64,000 bases of DNA. Source: Nitrobacter hamburgensis X14 (lineage in GTDB: Bacteria > Pseudomonadota > Alphaproteobacteria > Rhizobiales > Xanthobacteraceae). The notes beneath the pieces were generated by a model. The model made no database searches. It was not told the DNA's origin and was given only the letters and a program-made list of their open reading frames with translations. Made by a program: the position numbers and the translations under genes. The DNA lies in NCBI RefSeq assembly GCF_000013885.1, contig NC_007964.1, positions 186,001 through 250,000 on the forward strand, written 5' to 3'. Numbering within the stretch: position 1 is the stretch's first letter; the number at the start of each line of letters is the position of its first letter. Positions 1-7,848 of the stretch are shown here, piece by piece.

Positions 1-1298
1 CTCGTGGCGATGAAGGCGGTGTCGTCGACCTTGACCGGCGCATCCGACGCGCAGCCCATCGCCAGCGCCGACATCGCGATGCGATGATCCATGTGGGTGG
101 TGACCAGACCGCCGCCGGGCACGCGGCCGCGGCCCTCGACGATCAGGTCGTCGCCGGCGATCTCGACCGCGACGCCGTTGACGCGCAGCATGGCGGCGGC
201 GGCTTCGAGGCGATCGGATTCCTTGACGCGCAATTCGTGCAGCCCGCGCATCACGGTGGTGCCTTCGGCAAACGCCGCCGCGACCGCGAGCACCAGATAT
301 TCGTCGATCATCGACGGCGCGCGAGCGGCCGGCACCTCGACGCCGCGCAGCTTTGAGGCGCGCACCCGTAGTTGCGCCATCGGCTCGCCGGCATCAAGGC
401 GCGTCTCGCTCTCCTCGATCGAGGCGCCCATCTCGCGCAACGTGGCGAACAGGCCGGTTCGCAACGGGTTGGTCATGACGTCGGTCAGCACGATGTCGGA
501 GCCTTCGGTGATCAGCGCGGCGACGATCGGAAACGCCGCCGATGACGGGTCGGCCGGTACCGTGACGGCGGCGCCGTGCAGTTCGGGCTGTCCGGTTAAC
601 GAGATTTTGCGCCCGTGTGTGCCGTCGGACACGGAAACAATCTGCGCGCCAAAATGCTTCAGCATCAGCTCGGTGTGGTCGCGGCTGGCCTCGCTCTCGA
701 TGACGGTGGTGATGCCCGGCGCCGACAATCCCGCCAGCAGCACCGCCGACTTGATCTGCGCCGATGCGACCGGCGTGCGGTACACGATCGGCAGCGGATC
801 GCGCGCGCCTGCGAGCGTCAGCGGCAGCCGGCCGCCGTCGCTCTCGCCCGTCACCCGCGCGCCCATCAGTTCGAGCGGATCGAGAATGCGCCGCATCGGC
901 CGCGAGCGCAGCGAGCCGTCGCCATCGAAGGTCGCTACTATCGGACAACCGGCCACCGCGCCCATCACCAGGCGGCACCCGGTGCCGGAATTGCCGAAAT
1001 CGAGCGGCGCCTCGGGCGTCGCGAACCCGCTTGTGCCGACGCCGCGCACCGACCAGACGATCCCGCTTTTGTCGTCGATCCGCCGTTCGACCTTTGCCCC
1101 CAGTGCCTGCATCGCCTTGGCGGTGTTGAGCACGTCCTCGCCCTCGAGAAGTCCAGCGATTCGGGTTTCACCGACCGCCAGCGCACCCAGAATCAGGGCC
1201 CGGTGGGAAATCGACTTGTCGCCCGGCACCCGGACGCGCCCGATCAGGGACTGGCATTTTCGCGCCTCGAGCGGCGCCGGTTGGCCGGAATGAGTCAA
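1..1298 (-). CDS. aroA: 3-phosphoshikimate 1-carboxyvinyltransferase (EPSP synthase), C-terminus beyond window
   Basis: Cytosolic enzyme of the shikimate pathway that joins phosphoenolpyruvate to shikimate 3-phosphate. The N-terminal part carries the glycine/lysine phosphate-binding segment VPGDKSISHRALILGAL, followed by LDFGNSGTGCRL and, near the window edge, the late motif HMDHRIAMSALAMG. These are hallmarks of the family. The frame stays open to position 1, so the last residues are missing. I chose the TTG at 1298 because AAAGGAAC lies about 9 bases before it and the next in-frame ATG lies inside conserved sequence. The gene diverges from the FYDLN_acid gene. Function is certain; the exact start is likely. 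Confidence 0.95.
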   Translation of the reverse strand, partial: MTHSGQPAPLEARKCQSLIGRVRVPGDKSISHRALILGALAVGETRIAGLLEGEDVLNTAKAMQALGAKVERRIDDKSGIVWSVRGVGTSGFATPEAPLDFGNSGTGCRLVMGAVAGCPIVATFDGDGSLRSRPMRRILDPLELMGARVTGESDGGRLPLTLAGARDPLPIVYRTPVASAQIKSAVLLAGLSAPGITTVIESEASRDHTELMLKHFGAQIVSVSDGTHGRKISLTGQPELHGAAVTVPADPSSAAFPIVAALITEGSDIVLTDVMTNPLRTGLFATLREMGASIEESETRLDAGEPMAQLRVRASKLRGVEVPAARAPSMIDEYLVLAVAAAFAEGTTVMRGLHELRVKESDRLEAAAAMLRVNGVAVEIAGDDLIVEGRGRVPGGGLVTTHMDHRIAMSALAMGCASDAPVKVDDTAFIAT

Positions 1299-1443
1299 GA
1301 TTGCGGGTTCCTTTGTCGGCGGCTGGTATCACAGGGGCGCCGGCGCGTCACGCCTTCGGCTTCGTCTGCAAAGCGCTATTGACAGGGCCGCCCCAACTAG
1401 CCAAGTGAAGCACCGCTTTTCAAGAAATCCCAGGATTCCACAC

Positions 1444-1857
1444 GTGGCCAAATCCGAGCTCGGAACCAAGCGCATTTGCCCGACGACCGGCAAGAAGTTC
1501 TACGATCTGAACAAGACCCCGGTGATCTCGCCCTACACCGGCGAGGTCGTGCCGATCGTCGTGGCGCCGGTGCGGGCCCGCGGCGAGGCCGCCCGCGCCG
1601 CCGCTGCCGCGGCTTCAGCGTCCGATGCGTCGCCGGAACCCGCCGAGGCCGAAGGGCTGGTTTCGCTGGAGGAGGCCGACGCCGAGGAGAACACCGGCAA
1701 GGTCAAGAAGGCCGTCGTCCCGGAGTCCGAGGATGATATCGAGGTCGACGACACCCTTGACGAGGACGATGACTCCACCTTCATCGCCGACGAGGAAGAG
1801 GGCGATGAGGACGTGACCAACATCATCGGCGACGTCGGAGACGACGAGGAGACTTGA
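1444..1857 (+). CDS. TIGR02300 / FYDLN_acid family protein
   Basis: Small protein of 137 residues with no known biochemical role. The N-terminus has the family signature (KRICPTTGKKFYDLNKTPVI), which contains FYDLN and resembles a degenerate zinc-ribbon half. The C-terminal half is extremely acidic, with runs of D and E from about residue 85 to the end. A GTG at 1405 would add 13 residues. I prefer the GTG at 1444, which gives the usual MAKSELGTKR start and has AGGA a few bases upstream. It diverges from aroA and ends just before a hairpin. Confidence 0.9.
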   Translation: MAKSELGTKRICPTTGKKFYDLNKTPVISPYTGEVVPIVVAPVRARGEAARAAAAAASASDASPEPAEAEGLVSLEEADAEENTGKVKKAVVPESEDDIEVDDTLDEDDDSTFIADEEEGDEDVTNIIGDVGDDEET

Positions 1858-1863
1858 GATCGG

Positions 1864-1883
1864 CCCTGAACTGTGGTTCAGGG
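1864..1883 (+). terminator. hairpin after the FYDLN_acid gene
   Basis: Perfect 8-bp stem CCCTGAAC / GTTCAGGG with a 4-base loop, 6 bases after the stop codon. It is followed by TCTTTGAG, only a weak T tract, so termination may be inefficient. Confidence 0.5.
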
Positions 1884-1924
1884 TCTTTGAGACCGCGCCG
1901 CCCTGATTTGGTGCGGATCGCTAT

Positions 1925-2036
1925 AGAGCGGGATGAGGAAAAGTGTTAGCGGTTTTCCTCCCGCATCCCGCTCTAGAATATTGAACTCGATCACGTTCAT
2001 GATTTTGGATCGGTCCGATCCAAAATCATCGTGATC
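1925..2036. repeat. composite palindromic intergenic repeat (modules D and C)
   Basis: Two adjacent palindromes. Module D (1925-1974) begins AGAGCGGGATG and ends CATCCCGCTCT. Module C (1989-2036) has arms GATTTTGGATC / GATCCAAAATC. The same two modules occur together at 51,885-52,003. The pair sits directly before tRNA-Ala. Confidence 0.8.
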
Positions 2037-2038
2037 CG

Positions 2039-2114
<76 letters not shown>

Positions 2115-2205
2115 CGCCTCATCCGGTCTTTCAAGACGTTGGGTTTGGCCGCAGGCGACTTGATTCCCGACCCGATTTCAAAGTGTTGGTCGATGCGCCG
2201 GACGT

Positions 2206-2234
2206 CTTGAACGACGCTCAAAACATCGCCATAT
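2206..2234 (+). promoter_or_regulatory. possible sigma-32 type promoter of the heat-shock gene
   Basis: CTTGAA (2206-2211), a 17-base spacer and CCATAT (2229-2234) resemble the alphaproteobacterial heat-shock promoter (CTTG, about 17 bases, CYTAT). It would give a 5' leader of roughly 180 bases containing the thermometer hairpin. I see no other clear signal in 2115-2350. Confidence 0.3.
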
Positions 2235-2350
2235 TTGATCTGACCGGCTGGGAACCACCAGACGGCCAAAACGGGGTGCCGCAAGGGCCCCGCGCAAGAT
2301 CCGCCGAAGTGTGGGCGGTTCGGCGACCGGATCATGCGCCATTCAAGTTG

Positions 2351-2397
2351 GCGCGCGACCGGACGCAAAACCGGTTTCACTTTTGCTGGTCGAGCGC
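2351..2397. repeat. palindromic repeat, module A variant, in the hsp20 leader
   Basis: Hairpin with outer arms GCGC/GCGC and inner arms GACCGG / TGGTC around ACCGGTTTCAC. It matches the repeat at 31,180-31,229 and the module A copies elsewhere. It ends three bases before the thermometer hairpin, so it would be transcribed as the preceding stem of the same leader. Confidence 0.7.
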
Positions 2398-2399
2398 AT

Positions 2400-2423
2400 C
2401 AAAGTCGCTTCGAGAGGACTTTG
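2400..2423 (+). promoter_or_regulatory. ROSE-like RNA thermometer hairpin
   Basis: The Shine-Dalgarno AGAGGA (2413-2418) is locked in a hairpin. CAAAGTC (2400-2406) pairs perfectly with GACTTTG (2417-2423), followed by G2407 facing G2416, then U2409-A2415 and loop UCGAG. The pairing of UYGCU (here UCGCU) with AGGA, including the G-G mismatch, is the conserved core of ROSE thermometers, known from small heat-shock genes of Bradyrhizobium. The start codon lies 2 bases after the stem. Confidence 0.8.
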
Positions 2424-2425
2424 TG

Positions 2426-2857
2426 ATGTCTCGTGTTCCATCGTTGTCCAGTCCGTTCCTTTTGGGATTCGACGAGATCGAGCGTGCGCTCGACCGCGTC
2501 GTCAAAGGCGCCGACGGCTATCCTCCCTACAACATCGAGCGGTGCGGGTGCGACCGGAACAACGGTCAGCCCGAACGCCTTCGGATCACGCTGGCGGTGG
2601 CGGGGTTTACCCGCGACCAACTCGATGTGACCATTGAGGAAAATCAGCTCGTCATCCGCGGCCGGCAGCAGGACGACAAGATCAGGCAATACATCCATCG
2701 CGGCATTGCCGCGCGCCACTTCCAGCGCACCTTTGTGCTGGCGGAGGGGATGTTGGTGCTGGGCGCGGACTTGAAAAACGGGCTACTGTCCGTCGATCTG
2801 GCCAGGCCGGAAGCTGAAAGGATTGTTAAGACAATCGCGATCAATGAACACGAATAA
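2426..2857 (+). CDS. Hsp20 / IbpA-type small heat-shock protein
   Basis: Cytosolic ATP-independent holdase of 143 residues that binds unfolding proteins. An alpha-crystallin domain spans about residues 35-130: LRITLAVAGFTRDQLDVTIE, then LVIRGRQ, then FQRTFVLAEGM and the strand GLLSVDL. The short tail has no clear I-X-I motif, although IVKTIAI may serve. The ATG at 2426 follows AGAGGA, which is hidden in the thermometer hairpin. The frame remains open upstream through the tRNA, but that part is not coding. Expression is probably heat-induced at translation. Confidence 0.93.
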   Translation: MSRVPSLSSPFLLGFDEIERALDRVVKGADGYPPYNIERCGCDRNNGQPERLRITLAVAGFTRDQLDVTIEENQLVIRGRQQDDKIRQYIHRGIAARHFQRTFVLAEGMLVLGADLKNGLLSVDLARPEAERIVKTIAINEHE

Positions 2858-2906
2858 TGCATGGCCGGGAAAAGTGGAAACCGGTTTTCCGGCGAAGGCC
2901 ATGCAT
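2857..2906. repeat. palindromic repeat, module A
   Basis: Arms ATGCATGGCC / GGCCATGCAT around the module A core GTGGAAACCGGTTTTCC. It starts at the last base of the Hsp20 stop codon and lies between hsp20 and the DUF1150 gene, so it may shape the 3' end of the hsp20 message. Confidence 0.75.
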
Positions 2907-2962
2907 CCGGGTACAACGAGTAGCGGACTCGACCGCTTAATCCAGCAGAAGGAGTCGAGATC

Positions 2963-3229
2963 ATGCGTGAAGTGAGTGCTACGTTACAGCCCGAAAGCCT
3001 TTCGATCGAGGCGCTGGCGCAGCTCGGCGAAGGCCATATCGCCTATGTGAAGCAGGTCCGTTCCGAGGACGTGCCGGACCTGTTTCCGCAGGCCCCGAAA
3101 ATCGCGCCCGGCCTCATGCTGTTTGCGCTGCATGCCGCCGACGGCACGCCGATCATGCTCACCGATTCGCGCGAGGCCGCGGTCGCGAGCGCCTGGAGCA
3201 ACGAGTTGCAGGCCGTCAGCGTGCATTGA
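2963..3229 (+). CDS. DUF1150 family protein
   Basis: Protein of 88 residues matching DUF1150, which is almost confined to alphaproteobacteria and often follows a small heat-shock gene, as here. Recognisable segments are LAQLGEGHIAYVKQV and FALHAADGTPIMLTDSRE. There is no signal peptide or membrane segment. GAAGGAG lies at a good distance before the ATG. Function is unknown; the pairing with hsp20 suggests a stress role. Confidence 0.88.
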   Translation: MREVSATLQPESLSIEALAQLGEGHIAYVKQVRSEDVPDLFPQAPKIAPGLMLFALHAADGTPIMLTDSREAAVASAWSNELQAVSVH

Positions 3230-3274
3230 GAGACGCGCGAGGCGCGCCGCCGTCGCGCGCGACCGAGTTAGCGG

Positions 3275-3310
3275 AAAGCGGCGGCGCGTTGAGCGCTGCC
3301 GCTTTTCTGT
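3275..3310 (+). terminator. terminator after DUF1150
   Basis: Stem AAAGCGGC / GCCGCTTT (3275-3282 with 3298-3305) extended by inner GCGC pairs, loop GTTGA, followed by TTTCTGTTT. Confidence 0.7.
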
Positions 3311-3341
3311 TTGACGGCCCGGCCGCTCCGGCCAAGCCGTT

Positions 3342-3391
3342 AGAGCATGATCCCGAAAAGTGGAAACCGGTTTTCGGATAAGATCATGCTC
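3342..3391. repeat. palindromic repeat, module A
   Basis: Near-perfect palindrome with outer arms AGAGCATGATC / GATCATGCTC and core GTGGAAACCGGTTTTCGG. Other copies are at 6,418, 39,834 and 51,746. It lies about 100 bases before ilvD. Confidence 0.85.
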
Positions 3392-3494
3392 AATCAGACT
3401 CCAAAGGCCGATCCCATGGTCGGCTGGTTGCATTTGACCTCGATCGGCGGCCCTGTATGGTCGCGCCAATCCATTGAACATTCGGGAAATCCCC

Positions 3495-5336
3495 ATGCCC
3501 GCCTATCGCTCCCGCACCTCCACCCACGGCCGCAACATGGCCGGCGCCCGCGGCCTGTGGCGCGCCACCGGTATGAAGAATGAAGACTTCGGCAAGCCGA
3601 TCATCGCCGTGGTCAATTCCTTCACCCAGTTCGTGCCCGGCCATGTCCACCTCAAGGATCTCGGCCAGCTCGTGGCGCGCGAGATCGAGAAGGCCGGCGG
3701 TGTCGCCAAGGAGTTCAACACCATCGCGGTGGATGACGGCATCGCCATGGGCCACGACGGCATGCTCTACAGCCTGCCCTCGCGCGAGATCATCGCCGAC
3801 AGCGTCGAATACATGGTCAACGCGCATTGCGCCGACGCCATGGTCTGCATCTCCAACTGCGACAAGATCACGCCCGGAATGCTGATGGCGGCGTTGCGCC
3901 TCAACGTTCCCGCGGTGTTCGTCTCCGGCGGTCCGATGGAGTCGGGCAAGGTCAACGTCAACGGCAAGATCAGGTCGGTCGATCTGATCGACGCCATGGT
4001 CGCCGCCGCCGACGACAGCGTGAGCGACGCCGACGTCGAGGCGATCGAACGCTCGGCCTGCCCTACCTGCGGCTCGTGCTCGGGCATGTTCACCGCCAAT
4101 TCGATGAACTGCCTGACCGAGGCGCTCGGCCTCGCATTGCCCGGCAACGGCTCGGTGCTCGCCACCCACGCCGACCGCAAGGGCCTGTTCGTCGAAGCCG
4201 GTCATCTCATCGTCGATCTGGCGCGGCGCTACTACGAGCAGGACGACGCGCGCGTGCTGCCGCGCGCGATCGCGAGCTTCAAGGCGTTCGAAAACGCGAT
4301 GACGCTCGACATCTCGATGGGCGGCTCCACCAACACCGTGCTGCATCTGCTCGCCGCGGCTTACGAAGGCGAAGTGCCTTTCACAATGAAGGACATCGAC
4401 CGGCTGTCGCGCCGCGTGCCGGTGTTGTGCAAGGTCGCGCCCTCGGTGGTGGACGTGCATCTGGAAGACGTGCATCGCGCCGGCGGCATCATGGGCATTC
4501 TCGGCGAACTCGATCGCGCGGGCCTGATCGACTCCAGCCTGCCGACGGTTCACAGTACCTCGCTGAAGGACGGGCTGGAACGCTGGGACATCAAACGGAC
4601 AAAAAGCGACAGCGTGCGCAGTTTCTATCTGGCCGCGCCGGGCGGCGTGCGCACCCAAGTCGCGTTCAGTCAGGACAAGCGCTTCGAGGAGCTCGACGCC
4701 GACCGCAGCTCGGGCTGCATCCGTGACGCCGAACACGCTTTCTCGAAGGACGGCGGTCTCGCCGTGCTCTACGGCAACATCGCGCGCGACGGCTGCATCG
4801 TGAAGACCGCGGGCGTCGACGACAGCATCCTGACATTCTCTGGCCCCGCGCGCATCTTTGAGAGCCAGGACGCCGCGGTGGACGCCATCCTCACCAACAG
4901 GATCCAGCCGGGCGATGTGGTGCTGATCCGCTACGAGGGACCGCGCGGCGGTCCGGGTATGCAGGAAATGCTGTATCCGACCAGCTATCTGAAATCGAAG
5001 GGCCTCGGCAAGCAGTGCGCGCTGATCACAGACGGCCGGTTCTCCGGCGGCTCGTCGGGTCTGTCGATCGGCCATGTCTCGCCGGAAGCGGCGGAGGGCG
5101 GTGCGATCGGTCTCGTCGAGGAAGGTGATCGCATCGTGTTCGACATTCCCAACCGCAAGGTGCATCTCGACGTTAGCGACGCCGAGCTCGAGCGTCGTCG
5201 CGCTGCGATGGAAGCGAAGGGCGACAAGGCGTGGAAGCCGGCGCCGCGCAAGCGCCGCGTGACGATGGCGCTGAAGGCCTACGCCGCCCATGCCACCAGC
5301 GCCGCGCTCGGCGCCGTGCGGGTGGTGAAGGATTAG
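3495..5336 (+). CDS. ilvD: dihydroxy-acid dehydratase
   Basis: Cytosolic iron-sulfur enzyme of valine, leucine and isoleucine synthesis that dehydrates 2,3-dihydroxy acids to 2-keto acids. Its 613 residues are the normal length. Cluster-ligand cysteines are seen at C122 (ISNCDKITPGM) and in the SACPTCGSCSGMFTAN motif at 189-195. The C-terminal signature TDGRFSGGSSGLSIGHVSPEA is also present. I chose the ATG at 3495, preceded by GGGAAA; a TTG 21 bases upstream is less likely. No leader peptide was found, and the gene stands alone. Confidence 0.97.
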   Translation: MPAYRSRTSTHGRNMAGARGLWRATGMKNEDFGKPIIAVVNSFTQFVPGHVHLKDLGQLVAREIEKAGGVAKEFNTIAVDDGIAMGHDGMLYSLPSREIIADSVEYMVNAHCADAMVCISNCDKITPGMLMAALRLNVPAVFVSGGPMESGKVNVNGKIRSVDLIDAMVAAADDSVSDADVEAIERSACPTCGSCSGMFTANSMNCLTEALGLALPGNGSVLATHADRKGLFVEAGHLIVDLARRYYEQDDARVLPRAIASFKAFENAMTLDISMGGSTNTVLHLLAAAYEGEVPFTMKDIDRLSRRVPVLCKVAPSVVDVHLEDVHRAGGIMGILGELDRAGLIDSSLPTVHSTSLKDGLERWDIKRTKSDSVRSFYLAAPGGVRTQVAFSQDKRFEELDADRSSGCIRDAEHAFSKDGGLAVLYGNIARDGCIVKTAGVDDSILTFSGPARIFESQDAAVDAILTNRIQPGDVVLIRYEGPRGGPGMQEMLYPTSYLKSKGLGKQCALITDGRFSGGSSGLSIGHVSPEAAEGGAIGLVEEGDRIVFDIPNRKVHLDVSDAELERRRAAMEAKGDKAWKPAPRKRRVTMALKAYAAHATSAALGAVRVVKD

Positions 5337-5357
5337 CAGGCCTGCTGTAAATACTTT

Positions 5358-5501
5358 CCGTCGTTCTCGTCATTTCCGGACGCACCGAAGCTGCGGACCT
5401 CAGATGTGCGATGGCACATCGGGGAATCCAGTATTCACAAATTCTCCTCGTGCTACTGGATTCCCGACAGCCGCTAACGCGGCTTCGGGAATGACGGAAC
5501 G
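5358..5501. repeat. long imperfect inverted repeat after ilvD
   Basis: Inverted halves beginning CGTTCTCGTCATTTCCGG and ending CGGGAATGACGGAACG, with internal copies of the CTGGATTCCC type. This is a typical transcribed repeat of this family and could end the ilvD message. The 380 bases between ilvD and the DUF930 gene hold only this, the next repeat and about 100 unassigned bases. Confidence 0.6.
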
Positions 5502-5508
5502 TTTTTTT

Positions 5509-5612
5509 AGAGCGTTTTCGAGCGAAGTGGATGCCGGTTCGCGTGAAGAAAACGCGTCAAATCAAAATCATAGAGCCTCGCTTCTGATTCAATCAGAAGC
5601 GAAAAGGCTCTA
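5509..5612. repeat. family E palindromic repeat
   Basis: About 104 bases. First half: AGCGTTTTCGAGCGAAGTGG with pairing partner GAAAACGCGTC. Second half: AGAGCCTCGCTTCTGATT / AATCAGAAGCG with a closing GGCTCTA. Copies occur at 6,139, 16,801, 22,318, 23,195, 37,231 and 57,954. Confidence 0.85.
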
Positions 5613-5720
5613 GTATCCTGCTATAGCGAAATGCTTATCCAGCAACGAAGAGCGTCTCCCCCCTCTCTCCGGCAGGGAGAGTGAAGAGGCTCGTCTCTGT
5701 TCGCGAAGATTGAAAACAGC

Positions 5721-6119
5721 TCAGTCCCACAGCCCGTATTCGGGCCACTTCGATTTCGGGATCATCGCGCCGACGCGATAGGTGAACGACAGCACATCGA
5801 GATGGTCGGGCGACCCCTTGCATTTGAACGAGAACGCATACCATTTCCCGCCGCTGCGGAATGCGCCGCCGTTGGCAACGATGGTGTCGCCGTGATGCCG
5901 CGGCGGGGTAATGACGTTGGATTTGGCGCGATCCGGTTTCGGAAGTTTCCCGCTCTTGCCGATGTGTTTGACGGCCGCGAGGTCGCAGATCTGTTCCAGT
6001 CGCGTTTGCGGGTCGAGCTTGCCGAGGCTTGCAATGAATCTCGGGTCCGTCGCGCCGGCCGGCGCCATGACGGTGAGAGCGAAGGCGCAGATCAGCAGGA
6101 TGGATTTCGCGGACGGCAT
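5721..6119 (-). CDS. exported DUF930-type protein
   Basis: Protein of 132 residues with an N-terminal signal peptide (hydrophobic ILLICAFALTVMAPAGA, cleavage after about residue 23). The rest resembles DUF930: LDPQTRLEQICDLAAVKHI, a conserved cysteine pair (ICDL and FKCKG) and a C-terminal SFTYRVGAMIPKSKW segment. It is probably periplasmic; its role is unknown. Two start ATGs are adjacent. GGAG is better spaced for the second (6119). Repeats flank the gene on both sides. Confidence 0.75.
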   Translation of the reverse strand: MPSAKSILLICAFALTVMAPAGATDPRFIASLGKLDPQTRLEQICDLAAVKHIGKSGKLPKPDRAKSNVITPPRHHGDTIVANGGAFRSGGKWYAFSFKCKGSPDHLDVLSFTYRVGAMIPKSKWPEYGLWD

Positions 6120-6138
6120 CATGGCTCCGGACAGATTG

Positions 6139-6241
6139 AGAGCGTTTTCAAGCGAAGTGGATACCGGTTCGCATGAAGAAAACGCGTCAGATCAAAATCA
6201 TAGAGCCCGCTTCTGATTCGATCAGAAGCGGAAAGGCTCTA
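6139..6241. repeat. family E palindromic repeat
   Basis: Very close copy of the repeat at 5,509-5,612, differing at only a few positions. The two copies enclose the DUF930 gene in the same orientation, which could favour recombination that deletes it. Confidence 0.85.
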
Positions 6242-6365
6242 GAACGATTGCGGTCCGGGCCGGTACATGCTCGCGCGAAATCACAAAGGGTGACCCGTCA
6301 TCTCTCCCGTTGGGTGAGTGCCCGCAATGTTCCGATGATCCGTTCCGTCAAAATAAGAATCGCTC

Positions 6366-6465
6366 TAGAGTCAGATTCAACTGAGTTTAATCAGACTCTA
6401 GCCCGATCCTTTTGATTGAGCATGATCTTATCCGAAAACCGGTTTCCACTTTTCGGGATCATGCC
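6366..6465. repeat. composite palindromic repeat (modules B and A)
   Basis: Module B (6366-6401) has arms AGAGTCAGATT / AATCAGACTCT. Module A (6418-6465) follows in reverse orientation. The same A-B pair is present at 51,746-51,850. The stretch 6242-6365 shows nothing I recognise. Confidence 0.8.
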
Positions 6466-6483
6466 AGAGCGATTCGCAACAGC

Positions 6484-6945
6484 TCAGGGGACTGTCGCCG
6501 GCGGCAGCGCCAGCACCGAGTAGATCGCCTGCGCATCGCGCGAGGCGCGCAGTTTGTTGGCAATATCCTGATCGCGCAGCAGCCGCGCGATTCGCGCCAG
6601 CGCCTTCAGGTGATCCGCGCCGGCGCCCTCGGGTGCCAGCAGCAGGAAAATCAGATCGACCGGCTGGCCATCCATCGCCTCGAAATCGATCGGGCGGTCG
6701 AGCCGTGCGAACAGGCCGAATATCTTGTCGAGTTTTTGCAGCTTGCCGTGTGGAATCGCGACGCCGTAGCCGACAGCCGTGGTTCCGAGCTTCTCGCGCC
6801 GCAACAGCACCTCGAAAATCGCGCGGTCGTTCTGCCCGGTCAATTCAGCGGCGCGCGCAGCCAGTTCCTGCAGCGCCTGCTTCTTGCTGTTGACCTTCAA
6901 TGCAGGAAGGATCGCCTCGGGTGCGACCAGATCAGTAATCATCAT
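6484..6945 (-). CDS. ptsN: PTS IIA-like nitrogen regulatory protein PtsN (EIIA-Ntr)
   Basis: Phosphocarrier of the nitrogen phosphotransferase system, 153 residues, cytosolic. The phosphorylated histidine is H66 in GYGVAIPHGKL; the loop LLLAPEGAGADHLKALARI is also typical. It is last in the minus-strand series rpoN, hpf, ptsN, the usual arrangement. Of the two adjacent ATGs I use 6945, with GGAAC upstream. An ATG at 7035 would add 30 residues that do not look like the family. Confidence 0.95.
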   Translation of the reverse strand: MMITDLVAPEAILPALKVNSKKQALQELAARAAELTGQNDRAIFEVLLRREKLGTTAVGYGVAIPHGKLQKLDKIFGLFARLDRPIDFEAMDGQPVDLIFLLLAPEGAGADHLKALARIARLLRDQDIANKLRASRDAQAIYSVLALPPATVP

Positions 6946-7195
6946 ATGACGTTCCGAGGTGAGGTTTGCCGTCAGGGTTGCGGAAGACGCGTCAGATACA
7001 GCAACAAGCGTAAGCCCACATACCGGCGAACGCACATGGTTGGCGGTCCGCGGCCCTCCGGCCGGGAATGCCCGGGCTTATAGTCTAACGCAAGCCCAAT
7101 GCCAATTCCTGAACTTTTGTCCCGGCCGGTGGAAAACCGGTTCGGAAAGGTCGCGGACCATAGGGACCGGTGTTCCGGGCGTCAATGGCGGCGCG

Positions 7196-7792
7196 TCATG
7201 CAGAGCCGTTCACCGCCGGCGGGTCGATCCAGCCCACATTGCCGTCTGGCCTGCGATAGATCACGTTCACGCGGCCGCTGGAGCCATGCTGGAAAACCAG
7301 CACCGGCACGCCGGTGAAATCGAGTTCCATCACCGCTTCGCTGACCGAAAGCCGCCTCAGCGATGTGATGGCTTCCGCGATGATGACCGGATTGAAGGCG
7401 GTGACCTCGTCTTCACCGTCCACGTTCGGCGCCTCGATGACGTAACTCGGCGCGTCGAGCACGGCGACCGCTTCCGTCGTGGCGTGGATCTTGCGGGCCG
7501 AGCGATCCTTGAGGCGGCTCTTGTAACGGCGCAGTCGCTTCTCGATCTGCAACAGTGCCTGGTCTGCGCTCGCATAGGCATCCGCGGCGTTGGATTCGGC
7601 TTCGAGCGTCACTCCGGAATCCAGATGCAGCGCGCAGTCGGTGCGGAATCCGAAGCCGTCCTTGCACAGCGTGATGTGGCCAGAATATTTTCCGTCAAAA
7701 TATTTTCGGAGAACTTCGTCGGTGCGACTGTTGAGGCGCCCGCGCAGCGCCTCGCCGACATTGATGCTCTTGCCCGAGATTCGAAGTGTCAT
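7196..7792 (-). CDS. hpf: ribosome hibernation promoting factor, long form (HPF/RaiA)
   Basis: Protein of 198 residues that binds the 30S subunit and promotes 100S ribosome dimers in starved cells. The N-terminal sigma-54 modulation domain covers residues 1-100 (LRISGKSINVGEALRGRL, later basic RRYKSRLKDR). The C-terminal dimerisation domain ends with EAVMELDFTGVPVLVFQH and VNVIYRRPDGNVGWIDPP. The start at 7792 follows GATGAGG; an upstream ATG at 7804 is possible. It lies between rpoN and ptsN as usual. Confidence 0.94.
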   Translation of the reverse strand: MTLRISGKSINVGEALRGRLNSRTDEVLRKYFDGKYSGHITLCKDGFGFRTDCALHLDSGVTLEAESNAADAYASADQALLQIEKRLRRYKSRLKDRSARKIHATTEAVAVLDAPSYVIEAPNVDGEDEVTAFNPVIIAEAITSLRRLSVSEAVMELDFTGVPVLVFQHGSSGRVNVIYRRPDGNVGWIDPPAVNGSA

Positions 7793-7848
7793 GGCAGGCC
7801 TCATCCATCATGAGTAGGAACGGATTATCGGGCGTCGCGCGCGCGCAA

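Noticed and set aside
3390..5291. Open frame of 633 codons on the minus strand opposite ilvD
   Set aside because: It is the mirror of a strong coding gene in high-G+C DNA. Its product is histidine/arginine/alanine-rich without any family motif.
5404..5613. 69-codon frame after ilvD
   Set aside because: Lies entirely within two intergenic repeats.
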